Part shown: positions 10,101-23,779 of the stretch, in pieces
Layout: each line of letters begins with the position of its first letter
How positions within the stretch are numbered: the stretch's first letter is position 1
Assembly (NCBI RefSeq): GCF_051020985.1
Contig: NC_134999.1
Span: forward strand, 21,023,660 to 21,087,659
Length of the DNA: 64,000 bases
Direction of reading: 5' to 3'
From: Nomia melanderi
Taxonomy: Eukaryota > Arthropoda > Insecta > Hymenoptera > Halictidae
Program-made: the position numbers and the translations under genes
Notes under the pieces: model-generated
Seen by the model: only the letters and a program-made list of their open reading frames with translations
Databases searched by the model: none
What the model was told of the DNA's origin: nothing

Positions 10101-13100
10101 TGGTCTGCTATTCTTGATGTCATAATAGTCAGAATGGATGCCATAAGCACGATGAATCCCGACATCGTCATTGTCGGTCAGTACCTTCCCATTTTCTTGT
10201 ACAATCGTTTCCTTCACTACTGTTGTGGTGTGTTCGTTGCTGATCAAAGCCTACACGAAGAATCGAGGTTTTCAGTAAAACATAGAGCAACCTTATGCCA
10301 GCTGCAGAGGACATGTACAACATAGACAGTAGGAGAATCTTAAATATTAAAGAAGTATTAATAATTCTCATTGCTAACTCTTGGTCATACTTAGAAACTA
10401 TTTACGATTAAGGGCATTGCCAACAAATCAATTACAGGGAACAGTCTGTTACAGTAATACAGAATATGCAACGAGCAAACAATGAAATGAAACTATTTTC
10501 GCAGTATTCCAAAACACTGTGGAAATAGAAATGCAACAGGGATGTATGGAACGTACAATGTTCGCATAAACGTGTAACTATTGTTTCATGTGAATACAAT
10601 GTAAATACTTGATTTAGAATGTAAGACAAATCAATGATCAGTCTAATCAACCAACTAATTAGCTATTCGAGTAGAAAGCTGTTTTCCAGAATGTAATTTT
10701 TCAAGGGTTACTATTGTACGTAGGATGGCAGCAAGAAACATAAAGTAGGTGACAATAAAAACAAAAAGCGACGAATAAGGTGCAATTCGCATTAAGAATA
10801 ATGGCCGCATAGAATGTAAATTATTAGTGCATTTTAGTACGCAATCTGATGAGGACGATAAGGATTAAACAGGACAGACGTAATTTCGAATGGTGTTTCA
10901 TTCCATTTCCCTTTTCCTTTATCAATAACTTTTTGAAATTCAACTCTTGAAAGAGTAAGGGTGGTTTAAGTTTTAAACAAGATTCCGAAGAGTTATACTT
11001 CAATTGTGATAGAAAACATTGGTACGCTATGGCAACACACATACAACATAGTAATTAGTAATACCGACAATGAAATATTTGACCAAGCTCAATAACAGAT
11101 AACGAGGGAGTAGCATAAATTTAAATGTTAATTGGATTGTAGACATCAACTTGGAGGTATACTACCGGTATTTGATATTTAATATCTAATATTATTATAT
11201 TATGTAATATTAATATATGACATATAATGGTGGTGTTTTATCGACATTAAACGGTTTCGAGATATTTATAATACAGCACGTAATGCGATTACGATAGTAG
11301 CGTTAAGTATCATCCTCACCGGTACGGATTCCGATACTGAATAAACAGAAGTTTTCCTTGACGATAACTAATAACAAAAGAGAGATAGTTGAAAAGTGCA
11401 CTGGAAAGTGTGAACTTATTGGTCATAGAGAGTCATTGTGTTTCAGGCCATTATAGATTATACCTTAGCGCCTTGTTGGCTACTGGATTTGTTGCGTACG
11501 CTCAGGCTCCTGCGCTGACGTTTCTAAAAAACAATTCATACGCATACCCACATAGTCTATGAATCACAAAACACATTTCAATACCTCTAACACTGAATAA
11601 TACATTATACCATTAAACACTGACTGACCAATAAGCATGTAACATTCTTTCTTAACGATTCATTGAAGTATACACAGTCGAACAATAGGAAATAATAAAA
11701 TTATATTGTATATTCAATAAAATACAAGTGACACACCTTTCACGTACATACAGAAAACGAAAATAAAAGAACCGAATGAAACATTGTACTACAGTACAAG
11801 ACTGACTGACATATTACAGACTTTACTTGGATCTTCAAAAAAAAATGTAATATCATGAATAGAACCTACATGTGTATACGTTTTCATGTAATTCATCACA
11901 CTACAGTTCAAAACCAGCAACCATATAGAATATTTCTAGCAAATCAAATGTTATATCCCAACCGACTTCCATTGATAATTAAAAGAACAAATACTTTCCA
12001 TTTCACGTTGTAATTTGCAGTAAATTCAAAAGATGTTACCAAAAATAATAAAGCAATGGCTGTCAGTATGTTTCTAAAATAAATTAATAATTGCAGCATG
12101 AAATGAGTAATGAATTATCATAAAAGCAATGACAGGTTGCATTAATTAATACTGATTATTATAGCATTCTATACAGAGTGTTACAACAATTTCTTCACAA
12201 ATTCAGAACTCTGAACGCATATTTGTTTATTCGAACTAAAAGTATCTTTAGAATTATTTAATATTCTTTTACTTAATTAGTTAAGAGTTACTACCTCAAC
12301 GTCTGGACCGGTTGGCACACCGTGCTCGGAATCACTGTCCTCTTTTTCATCCTCGAGAGCAATCAGATGCTCTTCTTGGGTCTGTGGCATCAGCTGTAAC
12401 TCTTCTCGACTTTTAAACTCCAAACGAGTAATATATAAGGGACAAACAAGACCGAGAACAACCTATATTCAAAATAAACCAATTAGTTCAAGGGTGGAAA
12501 AAACTGTAACGAATATGTCTATTACCTTAAGATTCGTATTTTTCCTTGTGCGAAGGCCACCCATCCACAAATCAGCTAAAATAATTTGACTGCACGGGTG
12601 CGCCAAAAGTGGCCGATGATTGGCTGTAACTGCTAAAGAGAGACACGTCTGACCAGACCAGTTTTGCAGTTCGGAAGTTAATAGCTGCTGCGTTTGATCG
12701 TCATCCTGACGGTAACAATAGTCCAGCAATTCCAACGCTGTAGACGAGAAGTTGTGTTTTATACGTAGTTACTTCTATCCTATATCCTACTACCATATAA
12801 AATTCTAGTAGGTAGATCGTTACCAATATTTTCAAACTCCTTTCCACAACTGCGTAACTCGTCGTAGATTTCTGTTTCAAGATCGTCCTCGGCTGCTTCG
12901 TGCGCCATGGCTTTATACAATTTCAGGGCTACAAGCGCTTTCGCCAATGCCTCCTCTCCGTGCTGCCACATCAATAACGCCATTTGTTGTCGTTTCGTTA
13001 AAACGGCCCAGGTGAGCAGTTCATTGAAAGGGTAGGCGAACAGAGTAGTGTCACGATTCGCGGGTACAGTCTCTGCGAGAAGACTTATCGTTGAACTCTC

Positions 13101-16100
13101 CTGCTTGCTACTTGAACCTGAATAATAACGGGTGGCACTACCCCACGCACAACTGTTCCGATGCATATGTTGCTGATGAGCTCCTGATCTCTTCATCACT
13201 GTGGTATAGATCTCTCGGAATTTTCTGCGAGTATACTGGGAGCGATACGCTCCACCCATCAATTTATTAATTACCAAGCCAATGTCGTGCAGAGTGTACA
13301 TGTAACCGCGTGGAATATTTGGCCTGACGTCGCGCAAAATATAACCCAAAGTGTTTGCAGGGCCTTCTTTCTAAATGAGACAATTTTTCTGGATAACTTG
13401 TTGCCCTACGCGAACCTCAAGAGCAATCTAATAAAGACTTACGGTATTGTATAATTCTTCCAGACGAGGTATCGACAAAAATTTCCGCATAGAGACGCCA
13501 TTCTCTAGTAGAAGCTTAACAAAATCAATTCTATCGTGCTGCAGAGCTTGCATCATTGCTTGTTCTAGTGCACCTGGCGGCCATTTTTGCCCGTAAACAA
13601 ATATTTCGCTTCGCGCTATATCTACCCTATTCCAAATTAAAGATAAAGACAATTGTTCAGCAGGAGATAACTGTTTAGATTTAAACAAGGCTGTCAAAAT
13701 TGTTTGGTCCAGCTCTTGCGGTCGATCCTGTGTTATCCTGAACACTGTTATCTACAAGTAGTTCATGTATTAAATGAGGATGAGGGTGTCAAGGTTAAAC
13801 AGTTAATAATATGAGCTTACCAAGTGCTTTTTACGCGTGCACTGCAGTAGTTCAGAATACAGTTGACACGCCTGGTCAGAAGAAACTTTAAAAGTGCGCT
13901 CGATTGTACCCAAAACTTGTTTTCTCATGCTCTCCAATAGACCCTCACTTTCGCCACCTTCTCCGTCACCTTCGGACGCATACCTGAACGTTTGTTTCTT
14001 CATTTACATTTTGTTCATTGAGAGTATACACGTACAGTTAATTAGCATGCTAGATAATACTTGTGCATAAAAGCGATGAGATCAGCCGCACGTCCTGAGC
14101 CATCGCAAATTACAACTGGAACCGGTGGATCGTCCGTCACATATTCTAAAACTGAACGTATCGTGTTTGTTCCTCCTTCGATGACTAATGCCACGACAGG
14201 AATGCTGCTATGCGTGTCTGTAACAACGGGTTTCTACTTGCTTCTTTGTATATGCACCAACAGTGATAAGTAGACTGTAGAGCTTTATACACTTACATGG
14301 TTGCAGTTTCAGATTGGAAATATACTTTTCTAATTTTCTACGCAACACAATTTCTGCACCATACCGGTCGCCAGTACCGTTATCCACCAATAAAAAATAT
14401 GCATGTCGATTGTTTAGAACCGCATACTTGGACCTAAAGAATTTGTAACGGAAATGAAAGAAACATTGCAGAACGTTCCGAAACTAATTGAACAGTATTC
14501 ATTGATAATCTATTCTTACCATGGAGATGAAAGACAATCGTATGGCACTTCACCTCCTCGGCTCACAAGTTCATGGCTTTTATCTAAAATTCCCCATGGT
14601 GCTATACCTATGCTCACAACACGTCCTTGCCTTTGGGATTTTTCTAGAAGCAACGCATCACCGACTTGCCTCGTGACACCTGTTAAATTTTGATTGAAAT
14701 TACAAATTGGTCTTGATGTTTAAACAACAAGCGAATAACCTGTGTTAGTTCCTCCAGTGAATATCCATGCACCCGTTGTCTTTGCAGCTTTCAGCAAGCC
14801 TTTCCGTAAGACCTTCTTTAAGCTAGCCTGAAGTTCAAAGTTAGAACGACCACCGTGCACAGTGATAAGTAACTTAGGTAATCCCAAGTTCCATTCTCTA
14901 CATAGCAGCTGTACTATTGGCTCTGGTCTTGTATCATGAGCTAATCTAACATACTACAAGATTCAGTTAGTAGTGTATTCTGACACTGAAATACAATCAA
15001 TGTGTATTATTTACCTGTGCCTTTGTTGGATGTGGCCCACCTTGAAACTCAATTGTACCATACGCATCGGTTGGAAGCGACCGCGTATTCTTGCTTGGAG
15101 ACCATTGTTCCCGATCTTTTTCTTTGGTATTACTAGCGGTATAACTTTTAATATCTGCTCCAGTTCCACAGTGATGAGTATAAGAATGACCACAGCAACA
15201 CCTGTAATAGTTAATCAATTACTGTTTTTATCGTAGACTAGAACAAGTGCATGTGGGCGCAAATGAATGCAAACTGTTTCCTTTAACGCTAAAGCTGAGC
15301 TCTTAATACACCATGAAAGCATAGAGACCTAATAATTAAAATATAACATTATCCACATGCAATTGCACCTCATCATTGCTGATCTTGTTATATCAGATTA
15401 CTTATAACTGTACAGTATCTATTTTATATCTTCTCATTGAATAGGGAGATCATCGAATACACTAAAGCTCGGAGAAACAACATTAACTGATATGCAGGCA
15501 GAAATTTAAGTATATAACAATTATAATTACATTGATAAAGATGGTTTGATCGTTGCTATTGAAGCATGATACTGTTTCTGTCCATGATAGTGTTTCTTTG
15601 TGTATATAAGGATCAATGTAAATACATTGAATGATCAAAAGAATGATGAGTATGGATCTTTGTAGGGAAAAATGAACGTTTTGTGCAAAGCTTTCGATAA
15701 AATATAATGTAAAACAATGTTTTTCTAAGCAAACCTGTATAAACGAAGCATATAAAAATCTATATAATTTTTTTGGTGTCTATAGGACCTTGGATTTTAG
15801 TAACATCTTTCGTACGTCCGCTATTAACTGGGAACACTATACATATAAAAATCGTGTGTAATATTTCAGTACTTATTTAGCTATTGAATCAACTGAAAAT
15901 GCATACTATACTCTTTCATAAATATGATATATTTGCAGAAGCAATATTCAATATTGTCATTAAGAGTATTTATCTTCAAAAAAAAAAAAAAAATATTGAG
16001 TAGTTAATCGCGGCAGAACGCACAATGAACTCTCACCTGGACGTGGTGATCACATCATATTCTGCATTCTTATCTCCCTGTACTTGCAAAAACCTATAAA

Positions 16101-16834
16101 TGGAACGAAAGAAAGAAAAGTAAATGAAAAGGAAATGAACACAAGAAAATGTGTGAATGATGACCTGAAACAATGTATAAATAAACATGTAATAATGTGT
16201 ATCATTGTTGTAAAGAAATAAAATCAGTATAACGAAATGTATATATGGTAGTGTTGAAATAAACTGGGCAGTTCCGTAATTCTTGTAATTAAATGTCTTA
16301 TATTGCCTCTGCAAAAATATTGTCCTTTCCAAGAGAAAGGAGAATGTATTATTTGCCTAACAAATGAATAAATAAACAAATACAAATGTTGAACAACACA
16401 ATGATGTTATTTTGAGTAGAATAAAATGAATGGCAATTAAAATAAATCATTGTATTTAAAAAATACCCTTACAAACTTTACTGTTTATAGTTTATCTATA
16501 GACAGAACTCAAATGTTGATAGTAAACAAGTAAATAAATGATGACTGTACCTGTGCTCATCTTTAGCACTTGGAATAAATTTCGAGCATTCCCTTTTTTG
16601 AAAAGTTGCTTCTATCCAACTACGTTCAGTTGCCTGTAACAAGATTGAACACATACATTGTAAAACATTACTGATATTTTCAGCTGCAATTATGTATTAC
16701 CATAAAAAATTATTGTATGCAATAGTTTATTTTGAATATAATGAATCTGATGAAAATGAAACATGGTATACCTTTGCCTTTTTTCTCTTCATTCTAGGAG
16801 TACTGGCTCCACAGATAATACTTCCGATTGCCAT
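7142..16834 (-). CDS. Trpm: TRPM-family cation channel, 19 coding exons, 1708 aa
   Basis: Exons read on the minus strand: 16834-16772, 16633-16551, 16093-16037, 15201-15015, 14953-14740, 14679-14520, 14433-14297, 14217-14061, 13983-13821, 13751-13443, 13370-12824, 12737-12526, 12462-12295, 11523-11464, 10250-10035, 9953-9605, 9524-9379, 9311-8721, 8449-7142. Every junction is GT/AG and the phases sum to 1709 codons. The ATG has an in-frame TGA five codons upstream. Residues 22-407 form the TRPM homology (SLOG-like) region with FTGGTNTGV and IEGGTNTI. Membrane segments run from about 899 to 1142. The pore has FMLYGE (1083-1088), paired Cys 1098/1107, and S6 at about 1115-1142. The TRP box is VWKFQRF (1151-1157), followed by a coiled coil at about 1235-1300. 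There is no kinase or Nudix domain, as in the Drosophila-type channel. By family, it conducts Mg2+, Zn2+ and Ca2+ at the plasma membrane. The tail carries an SRE/SRD repeat tract at about 1423-1508. Confidence 0.96.
10251..11463 (-). other. Largest TRPM intron
   Basis: This 1.2-kb intron separates the 60-nt exon 14 from the exon that begins the transmembrane block. It is AT-rich with no recognisable exon-like segment. An alternative cassette exon could be hidden here, since fly Trpm is alternatively spliced, but nothing in the sequence demands it. Confidence 0.6.
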
Positions 16835-19236
16835 CTCTAAATGTATTCACCTTAACATTAACCAATATACTAACTAAAAGCAAAAGTATTAAACAAAACA
16901 AAATAGAAATCAATAAAAAAATATAATAAAATATCACTTACACATAAGAGGTAAATAACACAAATTCTTTAAAAATACTGAGAACTAAATAGATATAACA
17001 TATGTTTTTACAAAACAGTAACATATCATAATTTTAATATTAAAGTTATAAACTAAACATAAATTACTTCAAACAAAATCCATTCTTAACAGAACAAAAC
17101 TTTAAACGTAAAAGGTCTGACAAAAACTTGTATGTAACAGAGATAAGATAAATGATTCAGATAAGGAAAATACACTTTACTAGTCTCCATTCATTTCTAT
17201 AATCCATTGATAGTTATATTTTTATGTGCCAATAAAAATCCATTCATTCAGTTTAATGTACACTGTCAAAATTAATATAATCCGAAGAAATGTCTTTCAC
17301 AAACTAACTCGCATCCTCTGTATTTTAAAATAAAAAGGCAACAAGTACAGAATTTAAATATGTCTACAGAAAATCGTGGGTTTTAAATATTCATTGTACT
17401 TACCCCTCTGCAGCTTTTACTTTTGTCTATCATATCTACGTAAAACTGCATGAATAATATCAATATGCGCTTTGTGCCCAATCGAATAAATAATCAGTAT
17501 TCCAAACTAGTTTCTAGCAAACACTACCATTAAATTCATACGCTGGTAGAAATACATTAAACTTATCTGAAAAAGATTAACAGGAGTTTTACATGTAAAT
17601 ACAAAAGAAGCATAGCTGATTTACATCACTTCCTTGAACCCTTACCTAGCCATTGAAAAATTCTGTAGGCTTTATTATATTAAATAATATTCAAATTCGA
17701 ACTTTCGATAACTAAAAACTCAATTATTACACAATGTTGGAGGAAATACCGCGATCATGACGTTTCGAAAATCGGCGGGAAAGTTGATGATCTGTCATGT
17801 GCTCGTGAGTTAACCTGGAAAAGTAATGTCATCAACATTCAATGAAAAACATTAAATGCACACGTCCTAACTAAAGACTGATGGACGAATAAGGAAACTA
17901 AAATATTCAAACGATTCGGAATGGAAACGAGACAGCAACGCGTTTATTATACGTACCTTGTAAAATACGCGACTTCAGATATTTAAGTAAACGTAATCGT
18001 CGCGCGTGAAATAGCATGCACGCAGGAAAAACCACGCTCGTGTACGTTCGTAATAAATTATCCAAGAACTTTTACAATCCATAAAATGTTTGGTTGCGTC
18101 GTGCAATTAACGTTACAGGATATTTACACACGATGTTCACATTTTTACGTCGCTGTACGTCGCGTCGTTTAATCGGGACTAAGTCTACGAACATGGAACA
18201 GTTTCGACGAAACTGGGTAAAAAAACATGTGCAGAACCGCCTCGCGACAAGAATTCGTTCCATTATCCGCGTATCATCCCTTGGAAATATCGAGCTTGCT
18301 CCCCTGCATCGTTACCGACAAACTAGGCCAAGAACAAGGTTAACTTCGGCATTGACTCGAATTCTCGAATATATCGGCACAGTAGTGTCAACTGCAATGT
18401 TCGACTCGTGAATTCGGGAAGCTCAAAATTCCCATGGAAATAAAAACTATTTTACTATTTAATTTCCCTGTTTCAGTATCATATCAATATATTTTCCTTT
18501 CGCATTTTTTTAATAAATTCGTTTTTTCTTCACGTGTTCCTTACGCGATGAACTACATTCTCGAGGATTTCTTCTGCTGAAACGGTGCGCGAGTATTGCG
18601 TCTTTGAACGTGTACAAATAATATTATTGTATAAATTTCTTTAAACTGAATCATTCAATCTTTAATAACAGGAAGAAAATTTATTAAAATCACTTTAGTA
18701 ATTTTCCACGTTGAGTTATATAAAAAAGGAAATATATCATTTACGGGGGGCCATTGTAAAAATTATCGTACTAATTGTGTAACACGTTCAGTGTTTACCA
18801 TTGCGTTTATCACTGAATCGTAATAGGATTGTCCAAAGAAAATCTGAAATTACTTAAAATTTCCGAAGAATATTCTAGATTCCTAAAGTAAATAAGTTTC
18901 TTCTAATTGGTTTTATTAGACTGTACCCTGTAACGTATTAATTGACCTACCTGTTCGTATATGCACAATCTATTACACTTACAGCTTTTTTTTATCACGA
19001 ACCCGGAAGTTAAATATACGGCGCAAATTTCAAATCAGAAGATACACGTTGTTTGCTGTTATTACAAATTCTCTGCGTTTTTGTATTATTTATAATATAT
19101 ACATTCGATTGTACGTATTTAAGCATTTTTAATCGTTCATTTCCTCGAAACACGAGGAAAGTGAAGCTTACAACTAAGTTCTTAAATTCGTTAAGGTGTA
19201 TAATAAATCATACAATGGAAAGAAAAATTAAAGCTT
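16835..19236. other. TRPM 5' flank and PQBP1 3' flank
   Basis: About 2.4 kb between the TRPM ATG and the PQBP1 stop; both genes read leftward. The sequence is AT-rich, with a CpG-richer stretch at about 17750-18420 that is the likeliest place for the TRPM promoter or leader exon. Open frames of 63-105 codons there occur on both strands and resemble no family I know. The part near 19236 should contain the PQBP1 3' end. Confidence 0.4.
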
Positions 19237-20669
19237 TTATTCTGGTTTCTCGGGCCCCGACACTTTAGGTTTATTGGTCGATTCTGATTCCGATTTGTTC
19301 GCTCTGTTGGATCTAAGTACTGCGCCTGGACTAGGATATGGTCTCATTTGATAAAGCGGTCCCGAGGCAGTTGTGTCGGCTCCCGTTTTCGCTTCGTTAT
19401 GTCTTGCTAAACCATCCGACCATTTGCCCCTAAAAATATAAAAACGCGTAATCGTTTTTCATAATGATACATCTATACACCATCCTTAGGTATATAAATG
19501 CAACTTGATTTTATACCTTGGGATATCACTGTAAGATGCCGGATCCATGGGATCGAGAGTGCGGTCCTTTTTGTCCTTATTATCGGACCTCTCCAATCTT
19601 TGATTTCTTTTATTGTCCCCTGGTTTATATTTTGGCCTGTTCTCTATTTTTCTATCTTTCTTTGTTTCTGGTTCATCCACCTGGATTAAGGTCCATTGCA
19701 TATAAATACTTCTAGGGTTACATTATTAACAGTAAGATACGAATTACTAACTTCTGCTTGTTCTTGATCGCTACCACTATCGTCACTGGACAAATTATCA
19801 TCTTGCTCTGCTGCTTTGAGGTGCAGTTCCTCTCTCAATTGAGAAGCTGGCTGTGATATTTGACATTTAGGATGTCCCGGTGGTAACCAAGCTACCAAAT
19901 CTGATGACCAATCCCAATAATAATGTTGACCACTGTTCAATGAATTACCAATGTAGGTTCATTAAGTCAGATAATGGCATTTACATATGTAGAGATTGCT
20001 AATTACCAGCCAGGGTCATATACCGCTTTCCAGGTCTCTGGTAGAGGATATTTTTGTATAAGCCTCATCTGTTTCTTCAAATATTTGTCAGAGGGTTGCA
20101 CATGTCCAAGTCCCCATAACTCCTTACACTTTTTTGTGCAGTCATGATAAATATTATACTTGTTGGGGCAACCATTGTATCCCTACAACAAAAATTACAA
20201 TAAATACCTCGAAAGAAGACAAATTTCTATGGTACAATCAAATACAGATCAAGAATTAATACACCTGTTCCAGTTAACAGGCTAATGGTAATACTTGCCA
20301 TAAATTTTTGAGAAATGTCGATTTGACTAATATCATCTTTCGCACTGTCATAGTCCTCGGCAATTACTTCTTCGTGAACCCTCTTTTTTGCCTCCTTCTT
20401 TGACAATTCTGAAAATGAATTTCACCACAAAAAAGGTTATGTTTACTATTGATAAACTGCGCTTCTAATCCAAATAAAAGTTGTCGAAATTCTCAAAGGA
20501 AAAGAAAGCTAACAGAAATATACTATGGGGAATTATAATACGCAATGAATTTTAATTGAATTTTAATGAAAATTAATATGTAAATATGAACTACATTACC
20601 GTGTTTCTCTGATCCAGAAATGAGTCCCCTTTTCGCAAGTCGTGCGGCTAAAGCAGCTGGAAGTGGCAT
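19237..20669 (-). CDS. PQBP1: Polyglutamine-binding protein 1 (PQBP1), six coding exons, 309 aa
   Basis: Exons on the minus strand: 20669-20600, 20408-20263, 20182-20007, 19932-19752, 19680-19517, 19429-19237. The sum is 310 codons in frame. The protein starts MPLPAALAARLAKRG, the family N-terminus. A WW domain lies at about 119-153, with W123, DPGCGQHYYW (128-137) and W146, split between exons 3 and 4. A charged middle follows. The C-terminus has YSDIPRGKW (241-249), GADTTASGPL and RPYPSPGAVLR, the segment that in human PQBP1 binds the U5 15-kDa protein. The known family role is nuclear, in pre-mRNA splicing and transcription coupling. Human PQBP1 has 265 residues; the extra length sits at about 73-115 and includes Cys 77, 87 and 91. 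The donor of exon 2 is the least certain boundary; it was chosen because GGT|GTATTA keeps phase. An AATAAA overlaps the stop codon (19236-19241). Confidence 0.94.
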
Positions 20670-20906
20670 TCTGTTTCTTCACTAATTAATATTCAACCCT
20701 ATTTCTCCTTAAATGTAACTGTACAAATAAATACCTACATGGGCAACGACCAAATTCTTTACGTTGCGTTTGTAAACAATTCGAAAACACACTATAGTTC
20801 GCCCCTACCTATCCGGAACCTGTTCTGACGGCTATCCGTTGGAGGGCAAGGACAGACGTCCATAAATCTCAAACAATTAATTATAACATTTACATTTATT
20901 ACATAT

Positions 20907-20985
20907 CTCTGTTCCCAATTCTCAAAAGGAAAAGCAAAATCCCAGAAACCAGTACAAACTCCTCTTTTGAGAATTCGGAACAGAG
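20907..20985. repeat. Inverted repeat, 22-bp arms
   Basis: Left arm 20907-20928 (CTCTGTTCCCAATTCTCAAA and on) pairs with right arm 20964-20985 with one mismatch, across a 35-base loop. It lies about 240 bases upstream of the PQBP1 ATG, outside the coding region. Confidence 0.7.
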
Positions 20986-21137
20986 TTAAATGTTTTCTTT
21001 ATACAATTAATCTAAACGTTACAATTAATTGTTCATTATCAAATATTTCATAAATACTTCATTAATAACAGAATAGTCGTACCGAATCTATTAAAATTCC
21101 ACCAAGAGAGTAATTTTTAAAAATCCCGCTTATCCTG

Positions 21138-21222
21138 GATCGGTGGCGCCACCTATCAGAGACAGTTTGAAACTACTTGGCTAGGAGTTTGAATGGATCA
21201 ACAATAGGTGACGCCACCGATC
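21138..21222. repeat. 85-bp inverted-repeat element
   Basis: GATCGGTGGCGCCACCTAT at 21138-21156 pairs with ATAGGTGACGCCACCGATC at 21204-21222, with one mismatch in 19. It could be a very short miniature transposon or a hairpin. Confidence 0.65.
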
Positions 21223-21413
21223 TATAAATGGCGCGAAATTCGAATTTGAAATCGAAATCGAATAAACTAATCTATAATTAAATGACTACGCACTATTCTA
21301 TCCAAGGATGAAAACTAATTTCTTTCTCAACTTATCATATAAGAGTCACAATTGAAACCATGCGAATGATAGTTCACAAGGGGGAACAGATAAAGGTAGA
21401 TGGAATTCATTCT

Positions 21414-21632
21414 TTAACCCTTTGCCCTCGAGAATATTTTTCTCAATAAATATTCATTATTTTCCGATGAAGTGTCAATGATATTTTTAAATTAAGCGAC
21501 AGAACTATTTTATTTCGATGTTCCATGTGTTCGTACATTATGTAAAATGTAATATTCAATCTTCAATTTTACAATTTTCTTGGGTCAAATCAAATGGCGA
21601 CTGGAAGGCGCCCCTCGAGTGCAAAGGGTTAA
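21414..21632 (+). repeat. TTAA element, family A, complete 219-bp copy
   Basis: Starts TTAACCCTTTGCCCTCGAG and ends CTCGAGTGCAAAGGGTTAA, an inverted repeat with one mismatch. It is the best intact copy of the subfamily also present at 1093-1303. Confidence 0.85.
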
Positions 21633-23735
21633 AATAATAGACACTAAAATTTGAAAGCGTGTCGAACAAAGTAAAGATTCCTTTTGAACGGTCACAAAAC
21701 GGAGAAGAAATAATAAAGTTTCGTACAAGTATGGGAACAGAGTAGAGGAATATACAGGGTGGTCGACTACGTGAAATGCTGACGCTGGACAGAGGACACT
21801 CGATGACAGTAATCGTTCAGAATATATTTACAAGAGCAGTACAAAGAATAACGCGATATTACACGTACATATTTCGTTACGTACACTAACAAGTAATTGG
21901 TAAGCAGGTGAACAGTTTAATTGTTAATCGAGGCACGTGACAATAAGGCATTTCTACAGAGGACAGATACGATCGTATACACATAAGACGTTGATATTCT
22001 TTGATCCTTCGTGTTTCGCCCTCGAGCCGGGGGAAAAAAAGCTGGCTCTGAAACGAAACCACGGAGCCCCAAGTTTGCACCTTACAATCTTAAAACGAAT
22101 TTCTCGGCTCGCACGTATAGGGTGTCCCGTTGATCGCAGCCGTTCAGAAGGGAGGAGAAGGCGACCGTGAACCGCTGGATCCGCGATCGTTCACGGCGGC
22201 CTCTCGAGAGCATGCTTTCTTCCGAGGGGAAATCGAAAATTTGGTCGGAGGATGCTCGGCGGATGGGACACCCGGTAGAAAAATACTTGGTCGAAACGAT
22301 CGATCCGCGGAAAACTCCGAATAGATCCCGTTGATCTTACATGTTTACAATCGTATGAATTACACTTTAGTGGACGTCACAATGAAATTTGTGTCTGGTA
22401 CACGGTGCAGAGATGTGTGTACCGTTTTTCTGTGCGTGTTCCGTTACACCGATTACAGTATACCGCGATCGTTAATCTCGTTTAATGCGTGTATGCGTGT
22501 ACTCGTGTGTACGTGTGCATGGGCGATATCGGTAACGTCTGCACGATGGAGACCGGCTTATTCCGATTTTCCAAGTGTTCCTTCGAAATTATAATTCCTT
22601 CGACTTTGTCGCGAAGGTTCAACTGGGCAGCGAACAATAACGTTTAGAGAGAATATTTTTAACGGTAGAATCGGTCAGTTTTCGTGTTCACGGAAACTGT
22701 AAGAGAACTGAGAAGCTAGAAATGTAAATGCAATTTGAAACGAGACGAACTTTAACAACTTCAACTTCGAAAATCGGATAAGCAGGCTGCACCGTACGTC
22801 TCGGGGCAATTGTACAAGTTTGGATAGATCGGGAAGATTCAGATGGATGATCGAAGAACGTGGATCACGGGGCGTATACACACGGTGTGCGATTTTTCAC
22901 TTGTACCGAGGAAGAATACGTGTACGTGTGCGTGTTCTTTACACTACAATGACAAAGGACAAAACGTGTGCTTCGTAATCGAGGAACGAACCTCCCGTTC
23001 GAGACTGGCCTTTGAACCAGACATTCCCAACTCGTCCATCACAGGTTGTCGACAAGTGTAGAACGTTCAAAGAAATTTAACGCTACTATAGTCGAACTGA
23101 GTATTTCAATGCTACCTTGTAATCACCGGTATCGTGACACTGTTAAATATCTGAAGTTATTTTCAAAGTTAGCTTCACTGGAAACTTCAATCTCAAGCAT
23201 GTATACTTTCGCATCGGTTCTAGCGGTGATCAATGCTTCGAAACTGATCGATGTCGGAGAAAGAAGGATTAAAAGCGTAAAGGGTACCGCGATTGAAACC
23301 AGTTGGGAACCGCTGCTGCAAAGGAAGCGTGTTCGAACGAAAGAACCGTCGGGTAGGTGTTCGCGACGAAACCGAGGCGACAGGTTCGATACAACGGTAC
23401 ACAGAATGTAACAGAAATCAGAGGGTGGCACGTGCGTTTTCGGTTTCCCGTTGGGCACCGAACGGTTGGATGCATACTGGAGACATCGAACAACAAAGTT
23501 GAGATGCACCGTACATACACATACATGGAAAGTATACACAACTAGAAACATGGGACGTGTACGTACACGAAGCGGAGAAACCACGAGAGACGGACGAACT
23601 CGCAATGGTCGCAAGCGCACAGCGGTCGGTTCGGTGTGATCGGTAATATATTATGCTCGAACGTGTGCGACTTCCATTTCCGGTCGTGACCGTCGGTCCT
23701 CGGAGGAAGAACGAAAACGTGATCGCGACGAACAG

Positions 23736-23779
23736 CGAGGGAGAGAGAAAGAGAGAGAGAGAGGGGGGAGAGAGAGAGC
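23736..23779. repeat. GA-rich microsatellite
   Basis: Interrupted GA dinucleotide run with a short G tract. Confidence 0.8.

Noticed and set aside
18094..18411. Basic 105-codon open frame between TRPM and PQBP1
   Set aside because: Resembles no known mitochondrial ribosomal or other small basic protein that I could name, and a frame exists on the other strand too.
22119..22272. GGGTGTCCC inverted pair as a transposon
   Set aside because: Arms of only nine to ten bases and no sister copy seen; too weak to list as an element.
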